A program made the translations under genes and the position numbers. From Akkermansia sp. N21116 (GTDB lineage Bacteria > Verrucomicrobiota > Verrucomicrobiia > Verrucomicrobiales > Akkermansiaceae), in contig NZ_CP139035.1 of assembly GCF_029854705.2 (NCBI RefSeq), positions 1,984,001 to 2,048,000 of the forward strand: DNA of 64,000 bases, written 5' to 3'. Shown here piece after piece: positions 14,677 to 22,220 of this stretch. The notes under the pieces are model-generated. The model was given only the letters and a program-made list of their open reading frames with translations, made no database searches and was not told the origin of the DNA. Each line of letters starts with the position of its first letter. Within the stretch, counting starts at the first letter, position 1.

Positions 14677-14706
14677 GGCGGCGCCACGTTGGCCCGTGGC
14701 GCCGCC
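14677..14706 (-). terminator. strong 12-bp GC hairpin with T-run only on the minus strand
   Basis: GGCGGCGCCACG pairs perfectly with CGTGGCGCCGCC around a six-base loop. Six A residues precede it on the plus strand, so it is a complete intrinsic terminator for minus-strand transcription and only an attenuator-like hairpin for the early operon reading through it. Confidence 0.7.
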
Positions 14707-14801
14707 TGTACCAGTACGCAAAAACCGATGCAAAACCAATACAAGAGGATGAATACGGAGTCTCCCACGGGAGTACAAGTTAAAATTGGAAGGGAGGCGG
14801 C

Positions 14802-15041
14802 ATGAAGATGGTGAATGTTGCCTATTGCCGCGCCCTGGGGCACCTGCAGAAGCGTATTTCCGCAACGGACGGGTACCGGGCGGGGTTTACGCGATGGGGG
14901 CGGTGTTTCTACCAGTTCGATATTTCGCCTGCGGACGGGGGGCAGGCTATTTTCAGGGATGAGTCGCCGGGCGTTGTGTTCCGGATGGTGACGGATTTTG
15001 TCCGCATCAACAAGATTTTGGAAGGGGGAGACGATGATTGA
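14802..15041 (+). CDS. small early phage protein, function unknown
   Basis: A 79-residue protein preceded by a good AAGGGAGGCGG ribosome-binding site. It contains AYCRALGHLQKRISATDGYR and ends in LEGGDDD; no motif is recognised. Its end overlaps the RusA-like start by 8 bases, implying translational coupling, so it may act with the resolvase. It opens the second, tightly packed part of the early operon after the hairpin at 14677-14706. Confidence 0.6.
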   Translation: MKMVNVAYCRALGHLQKRISATDGYRAGFTRWGRCFYQFDISPADGGQAIFRDESPGVVFRMVTDFVRINKILEGGDDD

Positions 15042-15423
15042 CGAGTTTACGATTTGCCTCCGGCATCCCGGCCAGGTTGTCGGCCTGAACGGGCGCGGGC
15101 ACTGGGCCGAGGAGAAGAAGGAGAAGGACCGGGTGAAGGAGGAGACGAACTTCCGGCTTCTGGAACGGAGGCTTCCCCGGACGTTCAGGCCGAACAGATA
15201 CCGCATTGTGTGGTATTACAAAGGCGAGTGCCCTGATGATGACAATGTGATCGGGCGCATCAAGTACGTCCGCGATACGGTGGCAAGTTATCTGCGGATG
15301 AATGACCGGGAGATCAAGCTTGGGGACGATCCCGTGAGGTTCGTGCGAGACTTAGCACGATGCCGTGAGGTTGAAGTGACTTTCTGGAAAAAGGAAGGAG
15401 GGGACGATGCCATCTCGCAATGA
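15034..15423 (+). CDS. rusA: RusA-like Holliday junction resolvase
   Basis: A 129-residue protein of typical RusA length. The acidic catalytic cluster is visible as CPDDDNVIGRIKYVRDTV (Asp-Asp-Asn of the D-x-D-N/K-D pattern) followed by a later Asp in KLGDDPVRFV. RusA enzymes cleave four-way DNA junctions and help process phage replication intermediates before packaging. The start at 15034 follows a GGGGGAG box and overlaps the previous gene. Its 3' end overlaps the methylase-like gene by 17 bases. Confidence 0.8.
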   Translation: MIDEFTICLRHPGQVVGLNGRGHWAEEKKEKDRVKEETNFRLLERRLPRTFRPNRYRIVWYYKGECPDDDNVIGRIKYVRDTVASYLRMNDREIKLGDDPVRFVRDLARCREVEVTFWKKEGGDDAISQ

Positions 15424-16174
15424 TGACGGGGAATGGTGGACGATGCTGACTTCTGCCGGGTTGTGGGAGGGTACCGACGATTTGCAGGTTTTCTGCGAGT
15501 TCGTTGACATCATGTTCCAGACATTGACGGCGGGGCATATCGAGTGGGATATGCGGCCCCTGTTTGCCGACCGCCGCGACGAGAAGATCGACTGTTGCAC
15601 ACGGGCGATCACGATGCTCGGCGAGGAGATGGAGCGGCACCCGTTTTGCGATCGTCTCGGGGATTATCATCAGGAGCTTTCGGGGCCAGGCCACAAGGCG
15701 GCGCTGGGGTCGTTTTACACGCCCGAGTCGCTCTGCAAGATGTGCGCGGGGATCACTATCGACGTGGACGAGGCCAAAGCGAAGGCCGTGCGGGGAGAGA
15801 CGGTCACGATCTGCGATCCTGCCTGCGGTTCCGGCCGACTACCGCTGGCTGTAGCGGAGATGCTGGCAGACGTCCGGCACGATCTGCGCATTACCTGCAC
15901 GGATATTGAGCTTCTGGCATGCAAGATGGCCTATATCAATCTGGCGATGTGGGACGTGCCCGCAACGATTATTCACGGGGATTCCTTGCAGAATAAAGAA
16001 TGGGGGGTATGGAAGACTCCGACCCTGATCCGCATCGAGCTTGCGGAGGACGGGATCGAGAAGTGGCGAAGCCTCATGCGGCTATTCGGCCAGCACGGCG
16101 CGAACGAGTGCCCCGAGGTTGAAACGATGCCGGAGGTGTCCTCTCCGAGCGTGCAACTGGAACTTAATTTTTAA
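15407..16174 (+). CDS. N6-DNA-methylase-like protein lacking the catalytic NPPF/Y motif
   Basis: A 255-residue protein related to type I HsdM/N6_Mtase methylases: GSFYTPESLCKMCAG (101-115), the SAM-binding motif I DPACGSGRL (137-145), CTDIELLACKMAYINLAMWD and GDSL. After GDSL the expected NPPF/Y (motif IV) is absent and reads NKEWGVWKTPT, and the usual C-terminal target-recognition domain is missing. Such shortened versions recur in phage early operons. It may bind SAM or DNA without methylating, or use another partner. A second, complete methylase is encoded at 18088. Confidence 0.7.
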   Translation: MPSRNDDGEWWTMLTSAGLWEGTDDLQVFCEFVDIMFQTLTAGHIEWDMRPLFADRRDEKIDCCTRAITMLGEEMERHPFCDRLGDYHQELSGPGHKAALGSFYTPESLCKMCAGITIDVDEAKAKAVRGETVTICDPACGSGRLPLAVAEMLADVRHDLRITCTDIELLACKMAYINLAMWDVPATIIHGDSLQNKEWGVWKTPTLIRIELAEDGIEKWRSLMRLFGQHGANECPEVETMPEVSSPSVQLELNF

Positions 16175-16187
16175 CTATACGACCAAG

Positions 16188-16376
16188 ATGGATATTATGC
16201 TATCTGATAAAATTGAAGTGTCTGCCATTCAGCTTACCGTGTGGCTCGACAAGTATTTTGAGCGTGTGCTGGACTACGCCGATCGTCATGGCGGCGATGT
16301 TGATTCAACGCTGATTGCGCGAGATTTCGTCGCCGAAAAATTTCGCGAACGCCTGGAGAAAGGAGGCGAGCAATGA
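16188..16376 (+). CDS. small helical early protein, unknown
   Basis: A 62-residue protein (MDIMLSDKIEVSAIQLTVWL, then ERVLDYADRHGGDVDS) predicted all-helical. A second in-frame ATG lies at 16197. The end, KFRERLEKGGEQ, overlaps the next start (ATGA at 16373). No family is recognised; it is kept as a gene because it lies in a continuous chain of overlapping frames and has the codon use of its neighbours. Confidence 0.5.
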   Translation: MDIMLSDKIEVSAIQLTVWLDKYFERVLDYADRHGGDVDSTLIARDFVAEKFRERLEKGGEQ

Positions 16377-16570
16377 GAAAAATCCTACTTCATGAATTTT
16401 GTCCGAAATGCGGCCACCCGCAATGTTTTTTGGAAGATAAATTCGGATGGAAACAATGGGTTTGCCCGTCCTGTACATGGAAGTCAAAAAACTACCGAGG
16501 GATAAGTACTGAAAGGGCTACTATCGAGCTTGAAAAAGTCCGTAAAATACAAGCGAAAGGATTAATCTGA
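16373..16570 (+). CDS. zinc-ribbon small protein
   Basis: A 65-residue protein with two Cys pairs, FCPKCGH and VCPSCTW, spaced as in a zinc ribbon (C-x2-C, then about 20 residues, C-x2-C), followed by a basic helix. Small zinc ribbons in phage early regions often bind nucleic acid or a host polymerase subunit. It overlaps both neighbours (ATGA at 16373, TGATG at 16568-16572), an arrangement that ties its translation to theirs. Confidence 0.65.
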   Translation: MRKILLHEFCPKCGHPQCFLEDKFGWKQWVCPSCTWKSKNYRGISTERATIELEKVRKIQAKGLI

Positions 16571-16737
16571 TGAACATCACGGATATTTTAATTTCGTTTG
16601 CAACGGGGACGTGTGCCGTGCTCGCCATGTTGGGCATGTGTTACGTCTCATTCAAGGCGGGGTACATCAAAGCTGTCGGAGACATGGTCACCGGCGTACT
16701 CACGAAGAGAGAAAAGGAGGGAAAGTCCAATGACTAA
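16570..16737 (+). CDS. small membrane protein
   Basis: A 55-residue protein beginning at the TGATG overlap with the zinc-ribbon gene. It has one hydrophobic helix near the N-terminus (ILISFATGTCAVLAMLGMCY) and a basic tail (TKREKEGKSND). The 3' end contains the ribosome-binding site of the next gene and overlaps its ATG at 16730. Function is unknown; short single-helix proteins in this position might modulate the host envelope. Confidence 0.55.
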   Translation: MNITDILISFATGTCAVLAMLGMCYVSFKAGYIKAVGDMVTGVLTKREKEGKSND

Positions 16738-17725
16738 AGAACATCCAATATTGATGTCCGCTCCGATGGTTCAGGCTATTTTGGAAGAGCGGAAGACGCA
16801 GACTCGTCGTACACGTGGATTTGATAAATTCTGCGCCAATGTCCCGGAAGGATTTGCCATAGACTATTTTGTAGAAGAGTTGCCGGGGGAATGGTTGGCT
16901 ATTTCCTACCAAGAAGGCGGTGAGTTCCCATCATTCTTCAATCCTTGGATTAAATGTCCGTACGGAAAAGTCGGTGACCGCCTTTGGGTGAGGGAAACTT
17001 TTTTCGAGGTGTACAATGATCGGTTCCTGCCCACTGGAAAATATTGCTACGCCGCTACTCACCAAGGTTATGTAAATGTCTTGGACGAGGACGGAGGCAT
17101 CAAAATTAACAAAGATGGTTCGGATGCGTCACCATGGAAACCCAGCATCCACATGCCCCGGAAAGCATCCCGCATTCTTCTTGAAATAACTGGGATACGT
17201 GTAGAGAGGTTGCAGGATATTTCCGAGGATGATGCTGTTGCCGAAGGCGTTTTGTTTAACGAAGATTATGAACTTTGGTGGGATTATCTCCGCGAGCAAT
17301 GGATTTGCGTTGATTCTATTGATTCTTACGAGTCTTTGATATGCAAAATCAATGGACGCGATACCTGGGAGAGAAATCCATGGGTTTGGGTTATTGAATA
17401 CAAGGTTCTTGAAGTGAAAGGGGTTGCGATGAAACTGACGCCTGAACAAGAAGCATTTTATCAGTATGGGGAAGCCGTGGCATCATTATCTTTCGCCAGA
17501 GATTTTCTAAAGCTTACCCCATCTGACTTAAAGAAATATGAAGACCTTGTTTCAAGGAAGCGGGCTGTGTGCCGGGCGTGGGTGCCGATGGAAAAACGAT
17601 ATTGCGGAAATTGCGAACATTTCGGGATGGGCACACAGGCTTATCCATGTCGGATTTGTCGCCCTCTTGTGTATCAATCGCTTTGGGACCCTGAAAGGAG
17701 GGGGAATGATGAAATACCTCTTTGA
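16730..17725 (+). CDS. ASCH-like phage protein (morphogenetic-type annotation family)
   Basis: A 331-residue protein. The start KEHPILMSAPMVQAILEERK followed by TQTRR and later GDRLWVRETFFEVY is the conserved pattern of a widespread phage family with an ASCH (PUA-like) domain, often labelled morphogenetic protein although its role is probably RNA or modified-base binding. The C-terminal part carries a Cys-rich knuckle (YCGNCEHFGMGTQAYPCRIC). The start at 16730 has an AAAAGGAGGG ribosome-binding site; an in-frame ATG at 16598 would overlap the whole upstream gene and is rejected. Confidence 0.65.
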   Translation: MTKEHPILMSAPMVQAILEERKTQTRRTRGFDKFCANVPEGFAIDYFVEELPGEWLAISYQEGGEFPSFFNPWIKCPYGKVGDRLWVRETFFEVYNDRFLPTGKYCYAATHQGYVNVLDEDGGIKINKDGSDASPWKPSIHMPRKASRILLEITGIRVERLQDISEDDAVAEGVLFNEDYELWWDYLREQWICVDSIDSYESLICKINGRDTWERNPWVWVIEYKVLEVKGVAMKLTPEQEAFYQYGEAVASLSFARDFLKLTPSDLKKYEDLVSRKRAVCRAWVPMEKRYCGNCEHFGMGTQAYPCRICRPLVYQSLWDPERRGNDEIPL

Positions 17726-18098
17726 AATGCCAGCCCGTGATTTTGCGAGGAAGCCCTACGCTGTGGGGTTGGCTCCAGAAGTGGATGCCTGGGCTAAGTC
17801 CAACAAGCACCGCATCGGAACGCATCGATCGCGATGGGATAAACCGCAGTATTCCGCCTTTGTGGGTACTGTCGATATGATCGCAGAGTTGTGCACCCTG
17901 TATGATGACTATGGGCTTATTGCTTACGGCAACACCAAAGGAGCCGCCGTTCAGCAACTTTACAACAATCTCCAAATTCGGAAGGTTACCGTGGAAGATG
18001 CTTTGCGGTTTTTGCTTGGCTATCTCAGCGATGAAGATGCCGCGATGTACACCAAGGTTTTTTTAAGCGATGGAAAGGAGGCGAGCGATGGATACTAA
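17706..18098 (+). CDS. early phage protein, unknown
   Basis: A 130-residue protein with an AAGGAGGGGG ribosome-binding site directly before ATGATG. The N-terminus KYLFEMPARDFARKPYAVGL and the middle DMIAELCTLYDDYGLIAYGN, followed by GAAVQQLYNNLQ, give no recognised motif. It overlaps the preceding gene by 20 bases and the Dam gene by 11 bases. Because it is stitched to the methyltransferase it could support DNA modification, but this is context only. Confidence 0.6.
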   Translation: MMKYLFEMPARDFARKPYAVGLAPEVDAWAKSNKHRIGTHRSRWDKPQYSAFVGTVDMIAELCTLYDDYGLIAYGNTKGAAVQQLYNNLQIRKVTVEDALRFLLGYLSDEDAAMYTKVFLSDGKEASDGY

Positions 18099-18900
18099 AC
18101 GACCACGCAAACGGGCTTTAGCGCGGTATCTTGGGGGTAAGAACCGAATCGCTCCATGGATCATCAGTTTTTTTCCGGAACACAGAATCTATGTTGAGCC
18201 GTTCGGGGGATCGGCCGCCGTACTTCTCAACAAGCAACCGGCATTTTTGGAGATTTACAACGATCTCTATGATCGAATTGTGAACTTTTTCGAGGTACTT
18301 CGAGATACGGAAAAGGCAGAACGTCTGGCCCGCCTTATCGAGCTGACTCCATACGCGCAGGAAGCCTATTCACGTTCTTTTGAAATCGCAGAAGATACAG
18401 TTGAAGATGCTCTCCGCTTTGCTGTCAACTCCATGATGAGTTATGGAGGGGGGATTCACAAACCGGGTTTCAAGCGCAACGGGTTACTCCGCACAACACC
18501 CTATCCCAAAGCATGGAGGGAATATCCAGACATTGTGAGGGAATGCGCGACCGAACTCCGTAACAGGAATATCGAGATCAACGAGATCGATGCCCTGGAA
18601 ATCATGTCAAGGTACGATTCAGAAGACACGTTACATTATGTCGATCCTCCCTATGTTCAGGAAACGCGAGGAAATCGCGTGAGATATACACACGAATACA
18701 GCCTTGAAGATCATGAGAAGTTGCTTGCGTTCCTGAAGACATTGAAAGGCAAAGTTGTCTTATCTGGATATAATTCGGAGTTGTACGTCCGGCACCTTTC
18801 AGGGTGGAGAAAAGAATGTAAGGAAGCATGCGATACACAGGGGAACCACAAGACGGAATGTCTCTGGATGAATTATAAACCTCAAATGATGCTTTTTTAA
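18088..18900 (+). CDS. dam: Dam-like D12-class N6-adenine DNA methyltransferase
   Basis: A 270-residue enzyme of the D12/Dam class: ALARYLGGKNRIAPWI and YVEPFGGSAAVLLNKQP form the SAM-binding region, MSYGGGIHKPGFKR lies in the middle, and YVDPPYV is catalytic motif IV, all present. It should transfer a methyl group from SAM to adenine N6; the recognition site (GATC or other) cannot be read from sequence. The start at 18088 has an AAGGAGGCG ribosome-binding site. Phage Dam enzymes protect against host restriction or adjust packaging and replication. It lies alone before a 36-base gap and the replication genes. Confidence 0.85.
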   Translation: MDTKRPRKRALARYLGGKNRIAPWIISFFPEHRIYVEPFGGSAAVLLNKQPAFLEIYNDLYDRIVNFFEVLRDTEKAERLARLIELTPYAQEAYSRSFEIAEDTVEDALRFAVNSMMSYGGGIHKPGFKRNGLLRTTPYPKAWREYPDIVRECATELRNRNIEINEIDALEIMSRYDSEDTLHYVDPPYVQETRGNRVRYTHEYSLEDHEKLLAFLKTLKGKVVLSGYNSELYVRHLSGWRKECKEACDTQGNHKTECLWMNYKPQMMLF

Positions 18901-18936
18901 CACACGTTTTTAACATTCAACAACTATCAATTTTAT

Positions 18937-19791
18937 ATGGAATTTATCAATATTCGGACGGCGTTGTTTTCATCGCCGGAGTTTATCGGGGCGGAGCCGG
19001 TCCAGCGGGCGACTTGGATCGCCTTGCTGGCATGGTGCTGTGAGCAGGAAAACAACGGGATAATTCGCGATTGCCGCTCCTGGAAGGACAGGAGGTGGAT
19101 GCAGACGTGCGGGGTGATGGCATCTGAGGTTGGTGAGGGGTGCGAGCTTTATTCATGGGACGGTGATGATCTGGCGGTGTTCGGGTATCCGGCCCAGATT
19201 CAGGCGAGCTTGAATATCAAGCGCACGGTTGCGCGGGAAAACGGGAAGCTGGGCGGGAGGCCGAAGAACTCGCCTACCGTAACCAACGCAGGAACCGAAA
19301 TGGAAACCGATGGAAAACCTACGTTGGTTTCTGATGGAACGTGTATCGGAACCGACGTTGAAACCGATGGAAAAACCGTAAGGGAAGGTAAGGGAAGGGA
19401 AAGGAAGGTAAGGGAAGATGATGGGGCTTCCCCATCGTCCGGCAGGCGAAAGGATCGTCCGGCAGACGCCGAGGAGGTGAGGCGGTATATGGCGGCTCAG
19501 GTGAAACGCCCAAGCGATGAGCAACTGAGCGCTTGTGCCGAGAAGTTTTTCAACAAAATGGACGCGATCGGCTGGAAGACGAACAAGGGGTTGCCGGTGG
19601 ACAACTGGCGGGGGGCGGCCCGGCAATATGCCTCCGACTGGCAGTCGAATGAGGCCCTGAACAGGTCGTATGGGCTGGACGGTGCGAAGCCCAGTCCCTA
19701 CGGGACCGGGGGGGATCAGGCCGGGCCGGGGACGACGCTGGCCGATCCGAAGTTCAATTTCAGCGTCCGGAAGGAGGTTGAGAAGGCATGA
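18937..19791 (+). CDS. replisome organiser-like protein
   Basis: A 284-residue protein immediately upstream of the DnaB-type helicase. The N-terminal 90 residues (FINIRTALFSSPEFIGAEPV, QRATWIALLAWCCEQENNG) resemble the winged-helix part of phage replication organisers. A low-complexity hydrophilic linker follows, encoded by repeated DNA (19291-19417), and the C-terminal region (EEVRRYMAAQVKRPSDEQLS, WKTNKGLPVDNWRGAARQYA) resembles DnaT/DnaD-like helicase-loading segments. By analogy with lambda O, it would bind origin repeats inside its own gene and recruit helicase. The assignment rests on context and layout. Confidence 0.6.
   Translation: MEFINIRTALFSSPEFIGAEPVQRATWIALLAWCCEQENNGIIRDCRSWKDRRWMQTCGVMASEVGEGCELYSWDGDDLAVFGYPAQIQASLNIKRTVARENGKLGGRPKNSPTVTNAGTEMETDGKPTLVSDGTCIGTDVETDGKTVREGKGRERKVREDDGASPSSGRRKDRPADAEEVRRYMAAQVKRPSDEQLSACAEKFFNKMDAIGWKTNKGLPVDNWRGAARQYASDWQSNEALNRSYGLDGAKPSPYGTGGDQAGPGTTLADPKFNFSVRKEVEKA
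19291..19417. repeat. iteron-like repeats inside the organiser gene (candidate replication origin)
   Basis: Two near-identical 29-30-base repeats start GGAACCGA and end GATGGAAAACC: 19291-19319 and 19348-19377. Directly after them is a four-unit tandem 10-mer, GTAAGGGAAG, at 19378, 19388, 19398 (degenerate, GGAAAGGAAG) and 19408. All lie within the hydrophilic linker of the organiser gene, as the lambda origin lies inside O. One strand is nearly all purine across the 10-mers. Confidence 0.6.
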
Positions 19792-21122
19792 CGACGGTGT
19801 ATACGCAGACTCAGGTTGAGGCCGAGAAGTCGGTGCTGGGGGTGTGCATCGCCAATCCCGCGAAGGTCGGGGCGTTGGCAGGCAAGGGGGTGACACGGGC
19901 GTTTTTTTACGTTCCGGCGCATCAGATGATTTGGGATGTTCTCGTCGAGCTTTCGGAGAGCAAGGCGCAGTTCAATCTCGTGGATGTGATGCACCGGATG
20001 GAGCGAGCCGGGACGCTGGACGGGGTTGGCGGGCATGCCGGGCTGACGGAGATCGCGACGGGGTATTCGTATTTGTTTTCTTTCGATTCGTCGGTCGAGT
20101 TGCTGGTTGAAGGGAAGAGGAAGAGGGATATTCTGGACGGGGTGCGGAATCTGAATGAGATGGCGATGGATGCTACAGTGAGTTCGGAGGCGTTGCTGGC
20201 GGCGACAGAGACGATGCTGACGGGCATCCGCAAGGCATGCGGGAATGCGGAGATCAAGAGGCTGGGCGCCGCCTCGGAGAAGGTTGTGGATGATTTGGAG
20301 TTCCGGATGCAACATCCGGGGGCGGTGCGCGGGCTGACGACGGGGATGCCGAGTCTTGATTGCGTGCTGGACGGGCTTCAACCGGGGGCGATGGTTGTCA
20401 TCGGGGCGAGGCCGGGGGTCGGCAAGACGTCGATTCTGGTCAACATGCTTGAGCATCTGGCGACGAGCGATCCTGCCGTGCCGGTAGGGATGATTTCCCT
20501 TGAGATGCCTAATGCCCAGCTTTTGGAGAGGGTGTTGTTTTCCCGCGCGCACATTAATGCGGCGGCGTTGCGCAAGGGGGCCAAGCTGACGCAACGGCAG
20601 GGGCAGGAGTTTACACGAGGGCTTAAGGTGATGAGGGATGCGCCGTTTTACATTGCCGACAAGTCTGCGATGACGATTTCCGAGATTCAGGCGATCGCCC
20701 GGCAGATGGTTAATGAGTACGGCATCCGGTGCCTGGGGGTGGACTATCTGCAGCTTGCCCGGGGGACGAGCAGGCAGGGGGTGAATTCGAGGGAGCGCGA
20801 GGTGTCGGAAGTCTCGGCCGGGTTGAAGGCGATTGCAAAGGATTTGGGTATTCCGGTGATTGTGCTGGCGCAGTTGAACCGGGATGTGACGAAGCGCGGC
20901 GGTGCCGGCGTGGCGGCGGTGCCTAAGGTTTCCGACCTCCGGGATTCGGGTTCTATCGAGCAGGATGCCGACCAGGTGCTTTTGCTTCACAGGCCGTCGC
21001 CGGAGGATGTTGATGCCGATCAGACGGAGGCTGTTCTCATTGTCGGCAAAAACAGGTTCGGGATTGTGTGCAATATCACGCTCAAATGGGATGCGGCGTT
21101 CACAAGGTACAGGGAGGTATGA
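19788..21122 (+). CDS. dnaB: replicative DNA helicase, DnaB family
   Basis: A 444-residue RecA-fold hexameric helicase. The N-terminal domain has EAEKSVLGVCIANPAKVGAL. The Walker A motif is GARPGVGKTS at 206-215, followed by GMISLEMPNAQL, the Walker B region CLGVDYLQLARG and VPKVSDLRDSGSIEQDADQV. It unwinds phage DNA 5' to 3' at the fork after loading by the upstream organiser. Its first four bases overlap the organiser's stop codon. Full length, no defects seen; lacking a separate primase in the window, the phage presumably uses the host enzyme. Confidence 0.92.
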   Translation: MTTVYTQTQVEAEKSVLGVCIANPAKVGALAGKGVTRAFFYVPAHQMIWDVLVELSESKAQFNLVDVMHRMERAGTLDGVGGHAGLTEIATGYSYLFSFDSSVELLVEGKRKRDILDGVRNLNEMAMDATVSSEALLAATETMLTGIRKACGNAEIKRLGAASEKVVDDLEFRMQHPGAVRGLTTGMPSLDCVLDGLQPGAMVVIGARPGVGKTSILVNMLEHLATSDPAVPVGMISLEMPNAQLLERVLFSRAHINAAALRKGAKLTQRQGQEFTRGLKVMRDAPFYIADKSAMTISEIQAIARQMVNEYGIRCLGVDYLQLARGTSRQGVNSREREVSEVSAGLKAIAKDLGIPVIVLAQLNRDVTKRGGAGVAAVPKVSDLRDSGSIEQDADQVLLLHRPSPEDVDADQTEAVLIVGKNRFGIVCNITLKWDAAFTRYREV

Positions 21123-21334
21123 TGAAGAAGCTGACGAGAGAGGATGTGTGCCGGAGGTTTCTCGAACGAGAGCCTGATGATGCCCTGGTACGCAATAATT
21201 GCCTGTTTTGCCTCCATGGACGAGGCTGGCCGGAGTACAGCCAAAATCGCTCGGAAGGGAAATGCGCGGGTTGCGAGTGGTCAAACGGCGCGACGGAAAA
21301 ATCAAATTTCAAGCACTATAAAAACGATGAATAA
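21119..21334 (+). CDS. cysteine-rich zinc-binding small protein
   Basis: A 71-residue protein overlapping the dnaB stop (ATGA). It contains NNCLFCLHGRGWPEY followed by GKCAGCEW, a C-x2-C/C-x2-C pattern typical of a single zinc site, with a basic N-terminal helix (KLTREDVCRRFLERE). The function is unknown; such proteins in replication operons may bind DNA or act as small co-factors. The start may be either of the two ATGs at 21119 and 21122. Confidence 0.6.
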   Translation: MMKKLTREDVCRRFLEREPDDALVRNNCLFCLHGRGWPEYSQNRSEGKCAGCEWSNGATEKSNFKHYKNDE

Positions 21335-21578
21335 AGAACAACGAGAAGAATACGGACGGATATATGACGAGGTCGAAAAAGCTGTTAGTGGCTGGGGGCC
21401 TCAGAAAAGGGAGGATGTCTTGATCGGCATTCTTTGCATGTATGTTGTGGGGGCCAACTGCGATGCAAGGTTTGGGAGAGAGCACCCTTTGATCTCAAAA
21501 ATAACGGAGGTGCTGAGAAGACACGGGCTGAAAACAAAGGAAGAAATCATGAACGATGTTAAAGGGGGACATCAATGA
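21327..21578 (+). CDS. small phage protein, unknown
   Basis: An 83-residue helical protein starting inside the end of the preceding gene. It reads EQREEYGRIYDEVEKAVSGW, then DVLIGILCMYVVGANCDARF and EVLRRHGLKTKEEIMNDVKG. No domain is recognised. Overlapping starts and stops on both sides keep it in the same translational chain as dnaB. Confidence 0.5.
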   Translation: MNKEQREEYGRIYDEVEKAVSGWGPQKREDVLIGILCMYVVGANCDARFGREHPLISKITEVLRRHGLKTKEEIMNDVKGGHQ

Positions 21579-21763
21579 AAAGGGAATGGAACAAGCTGGA
21601 AGCAAGATTCAGACGTTACGACAATCGATTTATGCGACTTAAGAGAGACAAGGATTTTTCGACGATGCGGAGGTACGCAAACCGATTATTGGGATTACGG
21701 TATGGGTACGTATGGAACAGGCCATGGATACGTATTGACGATAGGGGGAGGATCAAGAAATGA
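21575..21763 (+). CDS. small basic phage protein, unknown
   Basis: A 62-residue protein with very high arginine and lysine content (ARFRRYDNRFMRLKRDKDFS, then MRRYANRLLGLRYGYVWNRP). Overlap with the previous gene is by ATGA, and with the next by four bases. The positive charge suggests nucleic-acid binding; nothing more can be said. Confidence 0.5.
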   Translation: MKREWNKLEARFRRYDNRFMRLKRDKDFSTMRRYANRLLGLRYGYVWNRPWIRIDDRGRIKK

Positions 21764-22053
21764 ACGACGCCTTGACCCAGATGATCGAGGCGGCTATCGG
21801 CCATATGGCCGGGGGGATGTCCAAGGGAGACGCCTGCCTCAAAGCCGGGCTGACGGTGGAGCGGCTGGCGTATTACACGCGCCGCGATCCGGCGTTGAAG
21901 GCACGGGTGGACGAGGCGATGAAGAAGGGGGGATTCCAGCGGTCGCCAGGGAGCGTGTTTACCCGGAAACCGCCCAAGGAGAAACCGCCCAGGGAGGCTA
22001 GCCTTGCCGAGATTCAGAGGCGGTGTGACGAGAGACTGGGAAAATCTGGATAA
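21760..22053 (+). CDS. helix-turn-helix phage protein at the end of the early operon
   Basis: A 97-residue protein. SKGDACLKAGLTVERLAYYT followed by RRDPALKARVDEAMKKGG is a helix-turn-helix of the kind seen in terminase small subunits and late transcription activators, with a basic proline-rich tail. Because a separate Nu1-like gene exists at 27338, a regulator of late genes is more likely than a terminase subunit. It is the last gene of the rightward early chain before a 167-base gap. Confidence 0.5.
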   Translation: MNDALTQMIEAAIGHMAGGMSKGDACLKAGLTVERLAYYTRRDPALKARVDEAMKKGGFQRSPGSVFTRKPPKEKPPREASLAEIQRRCDERLGKSG

Positions 22054-22096
22054 ACGAGCGTATTTGAGAACGAGAAAGTTTCATAGTGTTTTCATG

Positions 22097-22126
22097 TTGA
22101 CTTTTATTTTTATTTTACGATATTTA
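22097..22126 (+). promoter_or_regulatory. probable promoter for the secreted-protein pair
   Basis: TTGACT (22097-22102) is followed after 18 AT-rich bases by TATTTA (22121-22126), 95 bases before the first secreted-protein gene. The local A+T content is much higher than in the early operon. A short inverted repeat (TCTCAT/ATGAGA) lies near 22174-22190. It suggests independent expression of the cargo genes. Confidence 0.4.
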
Positions 22127-22220
22127 ATCTACTGTTCCGATTCGCTTGTTTCGTGATTCTGAACAAAGAAACTCTCATTACCGATGAGATTTATGGATCA
22201 TATGAGAAAAAACGTGTAAT

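Noticed and set aside
16598-16729. 44-codon N-terminal extension of the ASCH-like gene
   Set aside because: It would cover the overlapping 55-codon membrane-protein gene; the ATG at 16730 has a strong ribosome-binding site and matches the family start.
19716-21305. 529-codon minus-strand frame opposite dnaB
   Set aside because: Arg/His/Pro-rich composition with no motif; it is the antisense of the organiser and helicase genes, which carry clear family motifs.
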